Assembly (NCBI RefSeq): GCF_025567095.1
Contig: NZ_JAOQJH010000019.1
Length of the DNA: 64,000 nucleotides
Direction: 5' to 3' (one strand)
Source: Anthropogastromicrobium aceti
GTDB lineage: Bacteria > Bacillota > Clostridia > Lachnospirales > Lachnospiraceae
The translations under genes and the position numbers were made by a program. The notes under the pieces are model-generated. The model ran no database searches, was not told the DNA's origin, and was given only the letters and a program-made list of their open reading frames with translations. This document shows, in pieces, positions 17,536-26,178 of the stretch (position 1 is the first letter of the stretch; each line of letters starts with the position of its first letter).

Positions 17536-18609
17536 TTATATTTCGCGATAGAAAAGTTTTATTATCAATTCCTGAAGTGCATCCTCATCATAATAAAACT
17601 CATCATGAAGCTCACCAAGCTGATCCTCGCCCTCAAGTATATAATAGCTGTCCGGTGTTAGGTTCGTGTTGCTAAATGCATCTGCCAGGGATAGATATTT
17701 GTTTTTGGTAATATCGGTCTGCATCCAGTCGCTGCACGCTTCTAAACTGTCCCATACAGACGATGCATCCTCTTTTACCATGGCTCCAAACTCATCCATA
17801 AAGGACAAGACAAAGCTTTTTTGTCTCTCAATACGTCCCTCATTACTAAAATCAACAGCCGTATCTCGCTGCTGCACATAGGCGCGGACATTGGATTCAT
17901 CCAGTGTCACGACATTGCCTGTTGTTAATTCTGGATATTTTGCAGCTAAGTCATCGTTTGGAACCGTAACGGTGACACCGCCAACTAGATCATTTATCAT
18001 CACAATTGATGTCTGGTTTGATACCATATATCCATCAATCGGAAGATTGTTAAATAAAGTGCTGACAGCTGTCTTTAAATTCTCACAGCTAGCCTCACCG
18101 CCATCTCCGTTCGTGTAGGCATAACCAAGGTGCGTCACATAGACACCTAAATCATCGCCATTTCGGCTAAAGCGGTGAACCTCTGTCATCGTATCACGGT
18201 TGATCGCGACAACAGACATTTTCTTGCTTACCTCATCAAGCACAATCAGCATAATGCTGTCCGCTCTGGCTTTGTCACCATAGGTGGCTGTCTGTTTTAA
18301 CTCATCAAATGAGTCTAGACCGGCATAGAGAAGTGTAGTTACACGGTTATTATACTGATATTTTTTACCGTTGTACTCAGTATAACGATATCCGGCACCC
18401 ACGTCAACTGAATTTGTACCGGTGACGTGATAATTTTTTCGCCTGTTCAGCTGATTTACAACAGATGCGCTGCCAAGTGCGACAGCCACTGCTGCAACTA
18501 TAATCCCAATCACAAGTGGCTTTTTGTTTCTTCCATGGCGGTGGTGTCTATGGTGCTTGTGATGTCCATGATGTCTCGAAGTGCTATCTATGCGTTGCTT
18601 GCTGTCCAT
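17536..18609 (-). CDS. LytR-CpsA-Psr (LCP) family glycopolymer ligase
   Basis: A 357-residue LCP protein, expected to transfer the finished lipid-linked glycopolymer to peptidoglycan on the outer face of the membrane. It has a striking His/Arg-rich cytoplasmic tail (residues about 12-30), one membrane helix (PLVIGIIVAAVAVALG) and the extracellular LCP domain with the conserved arginine/aspartate residues for pyrophosphate binding (KARADSIML, INRDTM, QRDTAVDFSNEGRIERQ). It overlaps the kinase stop by one base (TAATG), so coupled translation is likely. The His cluster could bind metal; this is speculation. Confidence 0.9.
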   Translation of the reverse strand: MDSKQRIDSTSRHHGHHKHHRHHRHGRNKKPLVIGIIVAAVAVALGSASVVNQLNRRKNYHVTGTNSVDVGAGYRYTEYNGKKYQYNNRVTTLLYAGLDSFDELKQTATYGDKARADSIMLIVLDEVSKKMSVVAINRDTMTEVHRFSRNGDDLGVYVTHLGYAYTNGDGGEASCENLKTAVSTLFNNLPIDGYMVSNQTSIVMINDLVGGVTVTVPNDDLAAKYPELTTGNVVTLDESNVRAYVQQRDTAVDFSNEGRIERQKSFVLSFMDEFGAMVKEDASSVWDSLEACSDWMQTDITKNKYLSLADAFSNTNLTPDSYYILEGEDQLGELHDEFYYDEDALQELIIKLFYREI

Positions 18610-19373
18610 TATTTTTTGCTCTTCTTTTTCTTATCATTTTGCTCTTCGCCATAGCCATATCCGTAACCATAGCCATATCCGTAGCCGTAACCATAACCAT
18701 AACCGTTTGGATCAGCACCAACCTTATTCAGAACGGCTCCAATAATCTTTACACCGGCATATGTCAGCTGACGCTTCATACGGATCGCCTCTGCGCGCTC
18801 AGTCACGCCCTGCTCAAGCACCATAACGGTTCCATCACAGCTCTTTGCCACAATCGCGCCATCGATAACCGCATTGATCGGCGGCGTATCGACAATGACA
18901 TAGTCATAATTTGCCTTCAAAATTTCCAAAAACTGTTCAAACATCGTATCAGACAACAGTTCACTTGGATTCGGAGCAGCTGCTCCTGTAAATACCATAT
19001 CCATATTTGGATTATCGGTGCGGTATACTATATTCTCAAGACGGCAGTTTCCACTCAGATACTCGGTAAGACCAACCACCTGCTCATTAATCTGGTAACG
19101 GCGCAGTGTCTTAGACTTACGAATATCACAGTCTACGTAGACAACAGCCTTATTCAATGCAGCAAAGCTCTTTGTAAGCTGAATTGCAACAGAGGATTTT
19201 CCCTCCTCCTTACTAGCACTGGTAACTGCAATGGCCTGAATGCCTTTTCCACTCAACTGAAGATTTCCTCGAAGGATATTCACAGCCTCCTGTGCTGCAT
19301 ATGGAAGATCCGCAATCTGAGGATAGACAATTTTTAGTCTCGCTTCGTTTAAATTCGGTATGGATTCCATCAT
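18609..19373 (-). CDS. BY-type tyrosine kinase (CpsD/CapB)
   Basis: Cytoplasmic bacterial tyrosine kinase that, with the Wzz-like membrane partner encoded just upstream, controls polymer synthesis by autophosphorylation. Motifs seen in the 254 residues: Walker A (SKEEGKSSVA), Walker A' (VVYVDCDIRKSK) and Walker B (YVIVDTPP). The C-terminal tyrosine cluster is unusually regular: nine consecutive Gly-Tyr pairs before a lysine-rich end. The start codons ATGATG overlap the upstream stop. Two-component CpsC/CpsD organisation is typical of Firmicutes. Confidence 0.93.
   Translation of the reverse strand: MMESIPNLNEARLKIVYPQIADLPYAAQEAVNILRGNLQLSGKGIQAIAVTSASKEEGKSSVAIQLTKSFAALNKAVVYVDCDIRKSKTLRRYQINEQVVGLTEYLSGNCRLENIVYRTDNPNMDMVFTGAAAPNPSELLSDTMFEQFLEILKANYDYVIVDTPPINAVIDGAIVAKSCDGTVMVLEQGVTERAEAIRMKRQLTYAGVKIIGAVLNKVGADPNGYGYGYGYGYGYGYGYGYGEEQNDKKKKSKK
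18649..18704 (-). repeat. 6-bp microsatellite encoding (Gly-Tyr)9
   Basis: Nine tandem GGN-TAY units encode the phosphoacceptor tail of the kinase. Unit gain or loss would change the number of tyrosines without a frameshift. Confidence 0.85.
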
Positions 19374-20092
19374 TTCTTTTTCTCCTTTCCGAAATTCTTT
19401 GCATATGGAACGCTGGCCAGAAGCGGAACACCCAGATAACGTGTGACATCATCCTCTGATTTGATTGTTGTATCCATAAGCATACGCACAATCAATACAC
19501 CTGCTGCAAGTACAAACAGAAGAATACCGCCTAATGCACAGTACTTCTTCATGCTCGGCTTTACCTCTGCAACTGCATGAATAACAGACTCATCAATTAC
19601 AGACGGCATACCATTTCCGACGATCTGATTGATCTGATCCGCACTGATGTTTAACAGAGAGTTTGCAATGTTGCGGCTCATCTGTGGATCAGTTGTCGTA
19701 ACGCCGATACGAATTACATGGCTGGAATCTGGGTTTGTTACCGTAACAATCTCGCCAAGCTGCTTATAGTCCATATCAAGCTGCTGCTCATCGATTACAC
19801 GCTCAAGAACGGTACGGCTCTTGATAATGTATGCATAGTCCTCTGTCAGCGCTGAACTTAACTGCAGATCTGAGAAAGACAAGAGTGACTCATTGCTTGT
19901 AATGTAAAGACTGGCTTCTGCGCGGTATGTTGTCTCAAGCAAAAATGCACAGTATGCGCCGCCTACTACTGCTCCTGCCAAAAGTGCAATGAACAAAAGC
20001 TTCCATTTGTGAAGCAAAAGACGTGCAATCTCCATAAGATCAATTACATCTTCTTCCTGTTCCTGCGAGTTGATTCTTTTTTCCATCTCCAT
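19370..20092 (-). CDS. Wzz/CpsC-type chain-length regulator and kinase activator
   Basis: A 240-residue membrane protein with the two-helix Wzz topology: helix 1 near residues 33-55 (LLFIALLAGAVVGGAYCAFL), an extracellular loop with VTNPDSSHVIRIGVTTTDP, and helix 2 near 186-206 (ALGGILLFVLAAGVLIVRML). The cytoplasmic C-terminus would activate the BY kinase encoded downstream (ATGA overlap). An AAGGAG site lies 11 bases before the first ATG. It is the first gene of locus 1; no separate promoter is obvious in the 80 bases upstream, apart from a hairpin. Confidence 0.9.
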   Translation of the reverse strand: MEMEKRINSQEQEEDVIDLMEIARLLLHKWKLLFIALLAGAVVGGAYCAFLLETTYRAEASLYITSNESLLSFSDLQLSSALTEDYAYIIKSRTVLERVIDEQQLDMDYKQLGEIVTVTNPDSSHVIRIGVTTTDPQMSRNIANSLLNISADQINQIVGNGMPSVIDESVIHAVAEVKPSMKKYCALGGILLFVLAAGVLIVRMLMDTTIKSEDDVTRYLGVPLLASVPYAKNFGKEKKK

Positions 20093-20130
20093 AGAGGAAA
20101 GTTCTCCTTCTTGCTAAATTCTTAATAAAT

Positions 20131-20153
20131 CGTGACAAATGGACTTTGTCACG
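20131..20153 (-). terminator. hairpin between araD and the Wzz-like gene
   Basis: A perfect 9-bp inverted repeat CGTGACAAA/TTTGTCACG with a 5-base loop, followed on the minus strand by ATTTATT. It may be a weak terminator for araD; partial readthrough into the glycan locus is possible. Confidence 0.5.
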
Positions 20154-20172
20154 TAGTGAGGTCAGCAAAAGA

Positions 20173-20874
20173 TCAATGATCCTCGCTGCCCTGTCCGTAA
20201 TATGCATTTGCACCATGCTTACGGAAATAGTGCTTGTCGAGCAGATACTGATGAACTCGCTGTGTTCTTGGATTTAATGTCATAGTGTTGTAAGCCATCT
20301 CAGCAACCTTATCGAGAACAACTGCATTATATACTGCTCCTGCCGGTGTGCGTCCCCATGCAAATGGTCCGTGATTCTTTACTACTACACCTGGAACTGC
20401 CATCGGATCCTTTCCTGCAAAGGTCTCAACGATAACATTACCAGTATTTAGCTCGTATGCTTCCTCGATCTCCTGTGCAGTCAAATCTCTGGTACACGGA
20501 ATATCACCATAGAAATAATCGGCATGTGTGGTACCAAATGCCGGAATATCAAGTCCTGCCTGTGCGAATGTAACACCATAAGTAGAATGCGTATGTACAA
20601 CGCCTCCTGTCTCTGGAAATGCCTTGTATATGACAAGATGTGTCGGTGTGTCTGATGATGGCTTATACTTGCCCTCGACTACATTGCCTTCCATGTCTAC
20701 TACAACCATATCTTCCCATGTCATAGTCGCATAGTCGACACCGCTTGGCTTAATTACAACAAGACCCTTTTCGCGGTCAATTCCGCTGACATTGCCCCAT
20801 GTATAAATAACCATACCCTTAGCAACAAGATCCATGTTTGCTTCGTAAACTTCTTTTTTTAGCTGTTCTAACAT
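20173..20874 (-). CDS. araD: L-ribulose-5-phosphate 4-epimerase
   Basis: Converts L-ribulose-5-phosphate to D-xylulose-5-phosphate in pentose catabolism. The 233-residue class II aldolase/AraD fold shows GNVSGIDRE, KPSGVDY and the metal-binding HTHSTYG histidines, with the later HADYF and KNHGPFAWG motifs. Length matches the family. It is a single gene with its own promoter and an AGGAGGAG site; no other arabinose gene lies nearby. UlaF/SgbE-type isoenzymes are close relatives and remain possible. Confidence 0.88.
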   Translation of the reverse strand: MLEQLKKEVYEANMDLVAKGMVIYTWGNVSGIDREKGLVVIKPSGVDYATMTWEDMVVVDMEGNVVEGKYKPSSDTPTHLVIYKAFPETGGVVHTHSTYGVTFAQAGLDIPAFGTTHADYFYGDIPCTRDLTAQEIEEAYELNTGNVIVETFAGKDPMAVPGVVVKNHGPFAWGRTPAGAVYNAVVLDKVAEMAYNTMTLNPRTQRVHQYLLDKHYFRKHGANAYYGQGSEDH

Positions 20875-20927
20875 CTTTCTCCTCCTGTCTTCATGCGTCT
20901 TTTGGCGTAAATATACAGCTAATTATA

Positions 20928-20956
20928 ATTATGCTACTTTTGGCACATTCTGTCAA
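20928..20956 (-). promoter_or_regulatory. araD promoter
   Basis: TTGACA (20956-20951), 17-base spacer, CATAAT (20933-20928). It lies about 55 bases before the ATG. Confidence 0.75.
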
Positions 20957-20976
20957 TATTGCTGAAGTTTTCTGCT

Positions 20977-21033
20977 CAAAAAAAGATATCCATTCCCTTT
21001 GCGCTGTGTCCCTCTAAGGCGAAATGGATATCT
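20977..21033 (-). terminator. bidirectional terminator after the DAHP synthase
   Basis: An 11-bp stem AGATATCCATT/AATGGATATCT with a structured loop, followed on the minus strand by at least seven T. Confidence 0.85.
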
Positions 21034-21097
21034 CTTTAATTCTCGCATATTGCTAATGTTCTGTCAAGTTAGAAATTGGCTAATTTTCTTGTTTTTC

Positions 21098-22126
21098 TTA
21101 CCATAAATCAGCCAGATCATAAATCAGCTTTTCTGTCTTGTCCCATCCAAGGCATGGATCGGTGATGGATTTTCCATAGCAGTGTTCTTCTACCTTCTGG
21201 CTGCCATCCTCTAAGTAGCTTTCGATCATGAGTCCCTTTACAAACTTATGAAGATCTGGTGATACGTGGCAGCTATGCATAACGTCTTTACTGATTCGAA
21301 TCTGCTCTTCGTACTGCTTGCCGGAGTTTGAATGGTTTGTATCGATGATTACTCCCATGTTTGACAGATTTCTCTTTTGATACTGCTCGTAGAGATTTCT
21401 GATATCTTCATAGTGATAATTTGGCATGTTGTTTCCAAATTTGTCTACGTAGCCGCGAAGGATTGCATGGGTGTATGGATTGCCGTGGCTTTTTACTTCC
21501 CAGCCTCTGTAGAGGAATGTGTGGCTGTTTTGTGCTGCCACGATGGAATTTAACATGACGCTGATGTCACCGCCTGTCGGGTTTTTCATGCCGACAGGAA
21601 TCTCAAGTCCTGATGCTGTAAGACGATGCTGCTGGTTTTCTACTGAACGTGCACCGACGGCAACATATGAAAGAAGATCTGACAGATAGCGATGGTTTTC
21701 AGGATAGAGCATTTCGTCTGCACATGTAAAGCCTGTCTCTTCGATTGCACGCTTATGCAACTCTCGGATTGAGATGATGCCCTTTAGCATATCTTCCTTT
21801 TTCTCCGGGTCTGGCTGATGAAGCATACCCTTATAGCCTGTACCGACTGTACGTGGCTTGTTTGTGTAGATACGCGGGATAATAAAGATCTTATCCTTTA
21901 CCTTTTCCTGTACTTTTACTAAACGTCCAATATATTCTAATACGGCATCTTCTCTGTCAGCGGAGCATGGTCCGATGACAAGCAACAGCTTATCGTTTTT
22001 TCCTTCGAAGATAGCGCGGATCTCGGCGTCTCTTTCTGCTTTGATTTTCTGGATTTTATCGCTGGCAGGAAATTCTTCCTTTAACTCCTTTGGAGTCGGA
22101 AGCTTTCTGTAAAATTCCATATTCAT
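21098..22126 (-). CDS. 3-deoxy-7-phosphoheptulonate (DAHP) synthase, class I
   Basis: First enzyme of the shikimate pathway: condenses phosphoenolpyruvate and erythrose-4-phosphate. The 342 residues contain LLVIGPCSADRED, RIYTNKPRTVGTGYKGM, GARSVENQQHR, KNPTGGD and the metal-site segment IDTNHSNSGK, matching AroF/G/H-type enzymes. The ATG at 22126 is preferred over the frame start at 22192 because AAAAGGAG lies directly before it and the family starts here. It has its own promoter and a terminator, so it is monocistronic. The feedback amino acid cannot be told from this sequence. Confidence 0.92.
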   Translation of the reverse strand: MNMEFYRKLPTPKELKEEFPASDKIQKIKAERDAEIRAIFEGKNDKLLLVIGPCSADREDAVLEYIGRLVKVQEKVKDKIFIIPRIYTNKPRTVGTGYKGMLHQPDPEKKEDMLKGIISIRELHKRAIEETGFTCADEMLYPENHRYLSDLLSYVAVGARSVENQQHRLTASGLEIPVGMKNPTGGDISVMLNSIVAAQNSHTFLYRGWEVKSHGNPYTHAILRGYVDKFGNNMPNYHYEDIRNLYEQYQKRNLSNMGVIIDTNHSNSGKQYEEQIRISKDVMHSCHVSPDLHKFVKGLMIESYLEDGSQKVEEHCYGKSITDPCLGWDKTEKLIYDLADLW

Positions 22127-22221
22127 AGTGGTGGTCTCCTTTTCTTTTAACGAAATGATGGGAACAAGCATAACCTGTCCCCAACAATTCACTTTTGCGC
22201 GTTGGTGCTTTCAAGTACTAA

Positions 22222-22250
22222 AGTCTATCACATTTCACACAAAAAATCAA
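22222..22250 (-). promoter_or_regulatory. promoter of the DAHP synthase gene
   Basis: TTGATT (22250-22245), 17-base spacer, TAGACT (22227-22222). No T-box or other leader structure is visible before the start. Confidence 0.55.
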
Positions 22251-22260
22251 CTCTGAAATT

Positions 22261-23835
22261 TTAATTTGCCCATACACCATTAGTATCAAAGTAATACCAA
22301 TTACTGTCCACAACACACCAGCCTACTGCCATTTTGCCACCCGGCATTAGATAATACCAGTTATTTCCGATTTGTCTCCAGCCCTCTGCCATTGCTCCTG
22401 ACGCATCGAAGAAATACCAGCTTCCATCCACAACACACCAGCCTACTGCCATTTTGCCGCCCGGCATCAGATAATACCAATTGCTTCCCAGCTGTCTCCA
22501 GCCCTCTGCCATTGCTCCTGACGCATCGAAGAAATACCAGCTTCCATCCACAACATACCAACCTACCGCCATGTTGCCACTCGGGGTCAGATAATACCAG
22601 ACATCTCCAATCTGTTTCCAACTGGAAGTAATCATATAGCCGTTATATTCAAGATAATACCAGACATTTCCTATCTGAGTAAAACCATTGCCAGCCTGCC
22701 CATTACTTCCATAATAGTACCAAGAGCCATCATTAGCACCATACCAGCCAGTAATCATATAGCCATTTGCGTCAAAGCGATACCAAGCTCCATCAATCAA
22801 TTTTTCCTGATTCGTGCACATTTTTCCATTCTCATCAAGATACCATGTAATATTGCCTTGTGTTAAAAATTCTGACTTTATCATACTTCCATTTCGGAAA
22901 TAATACCAACCGTCTGTCATAAGTTTCCAGCCATCTGACGGCTTACTCTGCGTATTTGAAAGTACGCCATCATTTCCAAAATAGTACATAACTTCTCCAA
23001 TGGATACTGAATAATTTGTACACATATGGCCATCTGCTGCAAAATAATATGTAGCAGCACCAATTGTTTTCATGCCAGATGCAGACGCTCCATCTGAATT
23101 GTAATAATACCAGATACCATCACTGTCAAGACTCCATCCAACAATCATATGACCATTGGCATCAAACTCATACCATTTATCCGTATTAGATGATGAATCA
23201 TGCACCATACGGCGCGCATTTGTAACCATCTTTCCCTGGTCAAAATAATAAGTAGCGCCTCCAATAGTCTTTAATCCACCAAATAATACTCCATTTTCGA
23301 CATAATACCAATCACTGCCAATCAAAAGCCAGCCATCAGATACACCATTCATCTGATTTGCAAGCGCTCCATCTTCTCCAAAATAGTAGAACACACCGTT
23401 TTCTACGACAGCATAATCAGTCCTCATGTAGCCATAAAAATAATATGTCACACCATTTACTGTCGTAAGTCCATAAGCTCTGACGCCCCCTTTTTGTGGG
23501 TCATAGTAAACATAAGGTGCATTTGCATCCTTACGATACCAGCCAGTTACCATATAGCCATTACTATCCAACAGATATTCTCCTTCTTGTGTATATAAGC
23601 TTCCTGTCTGCTTTACACCATTTATGTAATAGCACCAATGATTATTTTCTATCACCCATCCAGTTGTACCACTTACGTAGATTCTATTTGAATCATATTC
23701 AAGTGTCTCCTCTTCATCAACTAATGCTGTCTTTTGCTCACTTGCATTTGCATAAACAGTTGGTGCACAACACAGCAATGCTGCCGTTGTTGCTGTTATT
23801 ATCTGCCGGATCCTTTTTTTCTTTGTACATTCCAT
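22261..23835 (-). CDS. secreted protein made of choline/glucan-binding-type wall repeats
   Basis: A 524-residue protein with a signal peptide (RIRQIITATTAALLCCAPTVYANA). Almost all the rest is a chain of about 20-residue aromatic repeats (GWYVVDGSWYFFDASGAMAE type) of the choline-/cell-wall-binding family. No catalytic domain is recognised, so it may be a pure wall ligand or scaffold. The last repeats are nearly identical at DNA level. It is the final gene after a choline uptake and activation set, which strongly suggests it binds phosphocholine-decorated glycan. The ATG at 23835 has GGGAG 8 bases before it and starts the signal peptide. Confidence 0.88.
   Translation of the reverse strand: MECTKKKRIRQIITATTAALLCCAPTVYANASEQKTALVDEEETLEYDSNRIYVSGTTGWVIENNHWCYYINGVKQTGSLYTQEGEYLLDSNGYMVTGWYRKDANAPYVYYDPQKGGVRAYGLTTVNGVTYYFYGYMRTDYAVVENGVFYYFGEDGALANQMNGVSDGWLLIGSDWYYVENGVLFGGLKTIGGATYYFDQGKMVTNARRMVHDSSSNTDKWYEFDANGHMIVGWSLDSDGIWYYYNSDGASASGMKTIGAATYYFAADGHMCTNYSVSIGEVMYYFGNDGVLSNTQSKPSDGWKLMTDGWYYFRNGSMIKSEFLTQGNITWYLDENGKMCTNQEKLIDGAWYRFDANGYMITGWYGANDGSWYYYGSNGQAGNGFTQIGNVWYYLEYNGYMITSSWKQIGDVWYYLTPSGNMAVGWYVVDGSWYFFDASGAMAEGWRQLGSNWYYLMPGGKMAVGWCVVDGSWYFFDASGAMAEGWRQIGNNWYYLMPGGKMAVGWCVVDSNWYYFDTNGVWAN
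22321..22620 (-). repeat. 120-bp tandem repeats within the wall-binding protein gene
   Basis: The block 22321-22440 recurs almost unchanged at 22441-22560 and, more diverged, after it. Each 120-bp unit encodes two 20-residue wall-binding repeats. Recent duplication is likely and copy number may vary. Confidence 0.85.
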
Positions 23836-23896
23836 TGATTGCGCTCCCTTCTTCATCCAACTCTGAAGTCTATTATAATCGCAATCCGTTTTCGCT

Positions 23897-25414
23897 TCAA
23901 GTGCAATTTTTGATGTAAAGACTTGCATCTTTTAGAAAACTCAGCACAATCAATACCATGACAAAACCGATTGGGAATGCTGCGATGATGCTGACAGACT
24001 GAAGATTACTCATGGAGCTTTGTGCAAACACAAGTGCAATCGGAAGAAGAACCAAAAGAATACACCACATAAACTGAATCAACTTATTTGGCTGCTCATT
24101 TGCGCCAAGACGATGATAGCTGTAACATGATGCTGTAAGCGCAATAGAATCAAATGATGTTGCATAAAATGCGATCATTGTAACAAGAACAAGAACAAGG
24201 ACAAATGGTGCACAAGGAAGTGTTCCAATAATATCAGTAATCAATCCGTATGCATCTCCCGTTTCCACATATTTTGCCAGAAAATCTGCCGCACCACTCA
24301 TTTGTTCGCCAAGTGAATAATTGCCAAGTATAATAAAGCTCATGATTGTAGAGCCTACTCCAAATACATAGCCGCCAAGGATCGTCTGACGCACAGTACG
24401 GCCTCTTGAAATATTTCCAATAAAAAATGGGGCTGCAACACACCATACCATCCAGTATGCCCAATAGTAAATTGTCCAATTTTGCGGGAAGGATGTGGTT
24501 CTCTGCGGATCGGTTGTTGTAGCAAGTGAGAAGAAGTTTTGAATCATTCTTCCGAGTGCTGAAAATCCTGTCTCAACAATATATTTTGTCTGACCGCCAA
24601 ATAACAGCACATAAATCAATAAGCCAAAGAACAGATAAATACAGGCATTTGCCAGAACACTAATTCCCTTAAAGCCATGGAGAAGTGAGTATGTATAAAT
24701 AACACAAGTGATTACAATAATCACAATTGTAACAGCAGTCTCATTTAGCTGTACACCAAACAAAGTGTTGATGATTTTTGCCATAAGTGGTGTAGCCACA
24801 CTGAATGTAGTAGCTGTTCCAGCAAGAAGTGCAAATACAGCAAGCAAATCGATAATTCGTCCAGCAATACCATCAGTATGCTTTCCAAGAATAGGACGGC
24901 AAGCCTCAGAATACTTCTGACGGTTTCTTTTTCTCACATGAAGCATAAATCCAAATGCAGCTGCCAATACAAGATAAAATCCCCATGGAATCAAGCTCCA
25001 ATGAAAAATTGGGTAAACACTTGCCCAATCCTGAATACTTCCCATTTCTGCGATGTGAGGATCTGTTGCATACATAAACCACTCGGAGAAGGAGTAAAAT
25101 AATATGTCAGCAGCCAAACCACAGGTAAACATCATTGATCCCCATGCAAAGAAAGAATACTTTGGCTTTTCGTCTTTCTCTCCAAGAACAATGTTGCCAT
25201 ACTTGGAACATGCAATGTAAATTGAGAGCAAAAAAATGCCCAGACCGATGACTAAATAGTACGTTCCCATCGTGTCTCCAAAGAAAAAGCGAACTTTACT
25301 TAACACTTCATTTGACTGGTCTGGTGCCACAAAAAATATCACACATAACGCCACAACAATTGCCAAAGGAAGAAGCGTTATAAGCCAGTCTACTTTCTTT
25401 TTTTCGTTTTCCAT
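23897..25414 (-). CDS. BCCT family transporter (choline/betaine type)
   Basis: Secondary transporter of 505 residues with about 12 membrane helices, importing a quaternary ammonium compound. The family hallmark is seen: WTIYYWAYWMVWCVAAPFFIGN followed by ISRGRTVR. Its position directly after two phosphocholine-activation genes and before a choline-binding-repeat protein argues for choline as substrate, replacing the LicB permease of pneumococcal lic operons. Betaine or carnitine are possible from sequence alone. Eighteen bases separate it from the upstream licC gene. Confidence 0.9.
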   Translation of the reverse strand: MENEKKKVDWLITLLPLAIVVALCVIFFVAPDQSNEVLSKVRFFFGDTMGTYYLVIGLGIFLLSIYIACSKYGNIVLGEKDEKPKYSFFAWGSMMFTCGLAADILFYSFSEWFMYATDPHIAEMGSIQDWASVYPIFHWSLIPWGFYLVLAAAFGFMLHVRKRNRQKYSEACRPILGKHTDGIAGRIIDLLAVFALLAGTATTFSVATPLMAKIINTLFGVQLNETAVTIVIIVITCVIYTYSLLHGFKGISVLANACIYLFFGLLIYVLLFGGQTKYIVETGFSALGRMIQNFFSLATTTDPQRTTSFPQNWTIYYWAYWMVWCVAAPFFIGNISRGRTVRQTILGGYVFGVGSTIMSFIILGNYSLGEQMSGAADFLAKYVETGDAYGLITDIIGTLPCAPFVLVLVLVTMIAFYATSFDSIALTASCYSYHRLGANEQPNKLIQFMWCILLVLLPIALVFAQSSMSNLQSVSIIAAFPIGFVMVLIVLSFLKDASLYIKNCT

Positions 25415-25432
25415 TATCTTATTTCTCCTTTT

Positions 25433-26161
25433 TTAATACTTGTCTGACCCATCCATATACTTCTTGTAAGATGAATCAATTGCCACAAGTTCACTTAAAT
25501 TGTCAATTTCAATGATATCTCCATACTCCATAGGGTGAATACCAAGCTGATACTCATCTGGATAGCAAAACATTGCAACATCATCCCAATAAATCTGGCG
25601 ATTTTTCTTATCTTCAAATTCTATCTCAATATGACGCTTCAATTTGGCACCATCCTCTTTGCTCCAGCGCGAAATACTAAACAGCTGCCAACCATGTTCT
25701 CCACCATTTCTGCCACAGTGTGTAACAACACCATTTTCCACGGTAAGAAGCCACTCGTCAGTCTTTCCCTCACACCAGACGCAGTTGTAACCAGACCGTT
25801 CAAACTCTGGCGTTAAAATCGTCGGATTGTAAATGATTTGATCACCATCAAGGATAATTACGTCCTCAAGATGCTCTCTTGCCACATACAGGGAAGAAAT
25901 ATTATTGCAGGTTTCATATAGCATGTTTTCGATCAATACAACTCCTGGATACTGCTTTGGCAGCTCTGCAAATGCCTCCTTTAAATAGCCGACAACAACG
26001 TAGATCTCTGTGATCCCATTTTGATGAAGCCCCGAAATGACAGTGTCGATCATGCGCACTCCATTTACTTTTATTAACGGCTTCGGTGTATGCAAGCTGA
26101 CCGGCTGCATTCGCTTTCCAATTCCTGCAGCCATGATAATGGCTCTCTTTGCTTTATGCAT
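25433..26161 (-). CDS. licC: CTP:phosphocholine cytidylyltransferase (LicC-like)
   Basis: Makes CDP-choline from CTP and phosphocholine. The 242 residues begin IIMAAGIGKRMQPVSLHTPKPLI (NTP binding) and show NNISSLYVAREHL, ILDGDQ (metal aspartate), TDEWLL and YWDD, the same order of motifs as pneumococcal LicC. It is the second nucleotidyltransferase of this block; the first is part of the upstream fusion. Having two suggests either two amino-alcohol substrates or redundancy. It follows the fusion gene by 17 bases. Confidence 0.82.
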   Translation of the reverse strand: MHKAKRAIIMAAGIGKRMQPVSLHTPKPLIKVNGVRMIDTVISGLHQNGITEIYVVVGYLKEAFAELPKQYPGVVLIENMLYETCNNISSLYVAREHLEDVIILDGDQIIYNPTILTPEFERSGYNCVWCEGKTDEWLLTVENGVVTHCGRNGGEHGWQLFSISRWSKEDGAKLKRHIEIEFEDKKNRQIYWDDVAMFCYPDEYQLGIHPMEYGDIIEIDNLSELVAIDSSYKKYMDGSDKY

Positions 26162-26178
26162 AGTGTTCTCCCTCTTTT

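Noticed and set aside
22127..22260. T-box or other amino-acid riboswitch before the DAHP synthase
   Set aside because: The leader is under 100 bases and shows no T-box sequence or terminator hairpin.
22321..22620. Regular repeats considered as a CRISPR array
   Set aside because: The repeats are in frame within a coding gene, lack unique spacers and encode aromatic wall-binding motifs.
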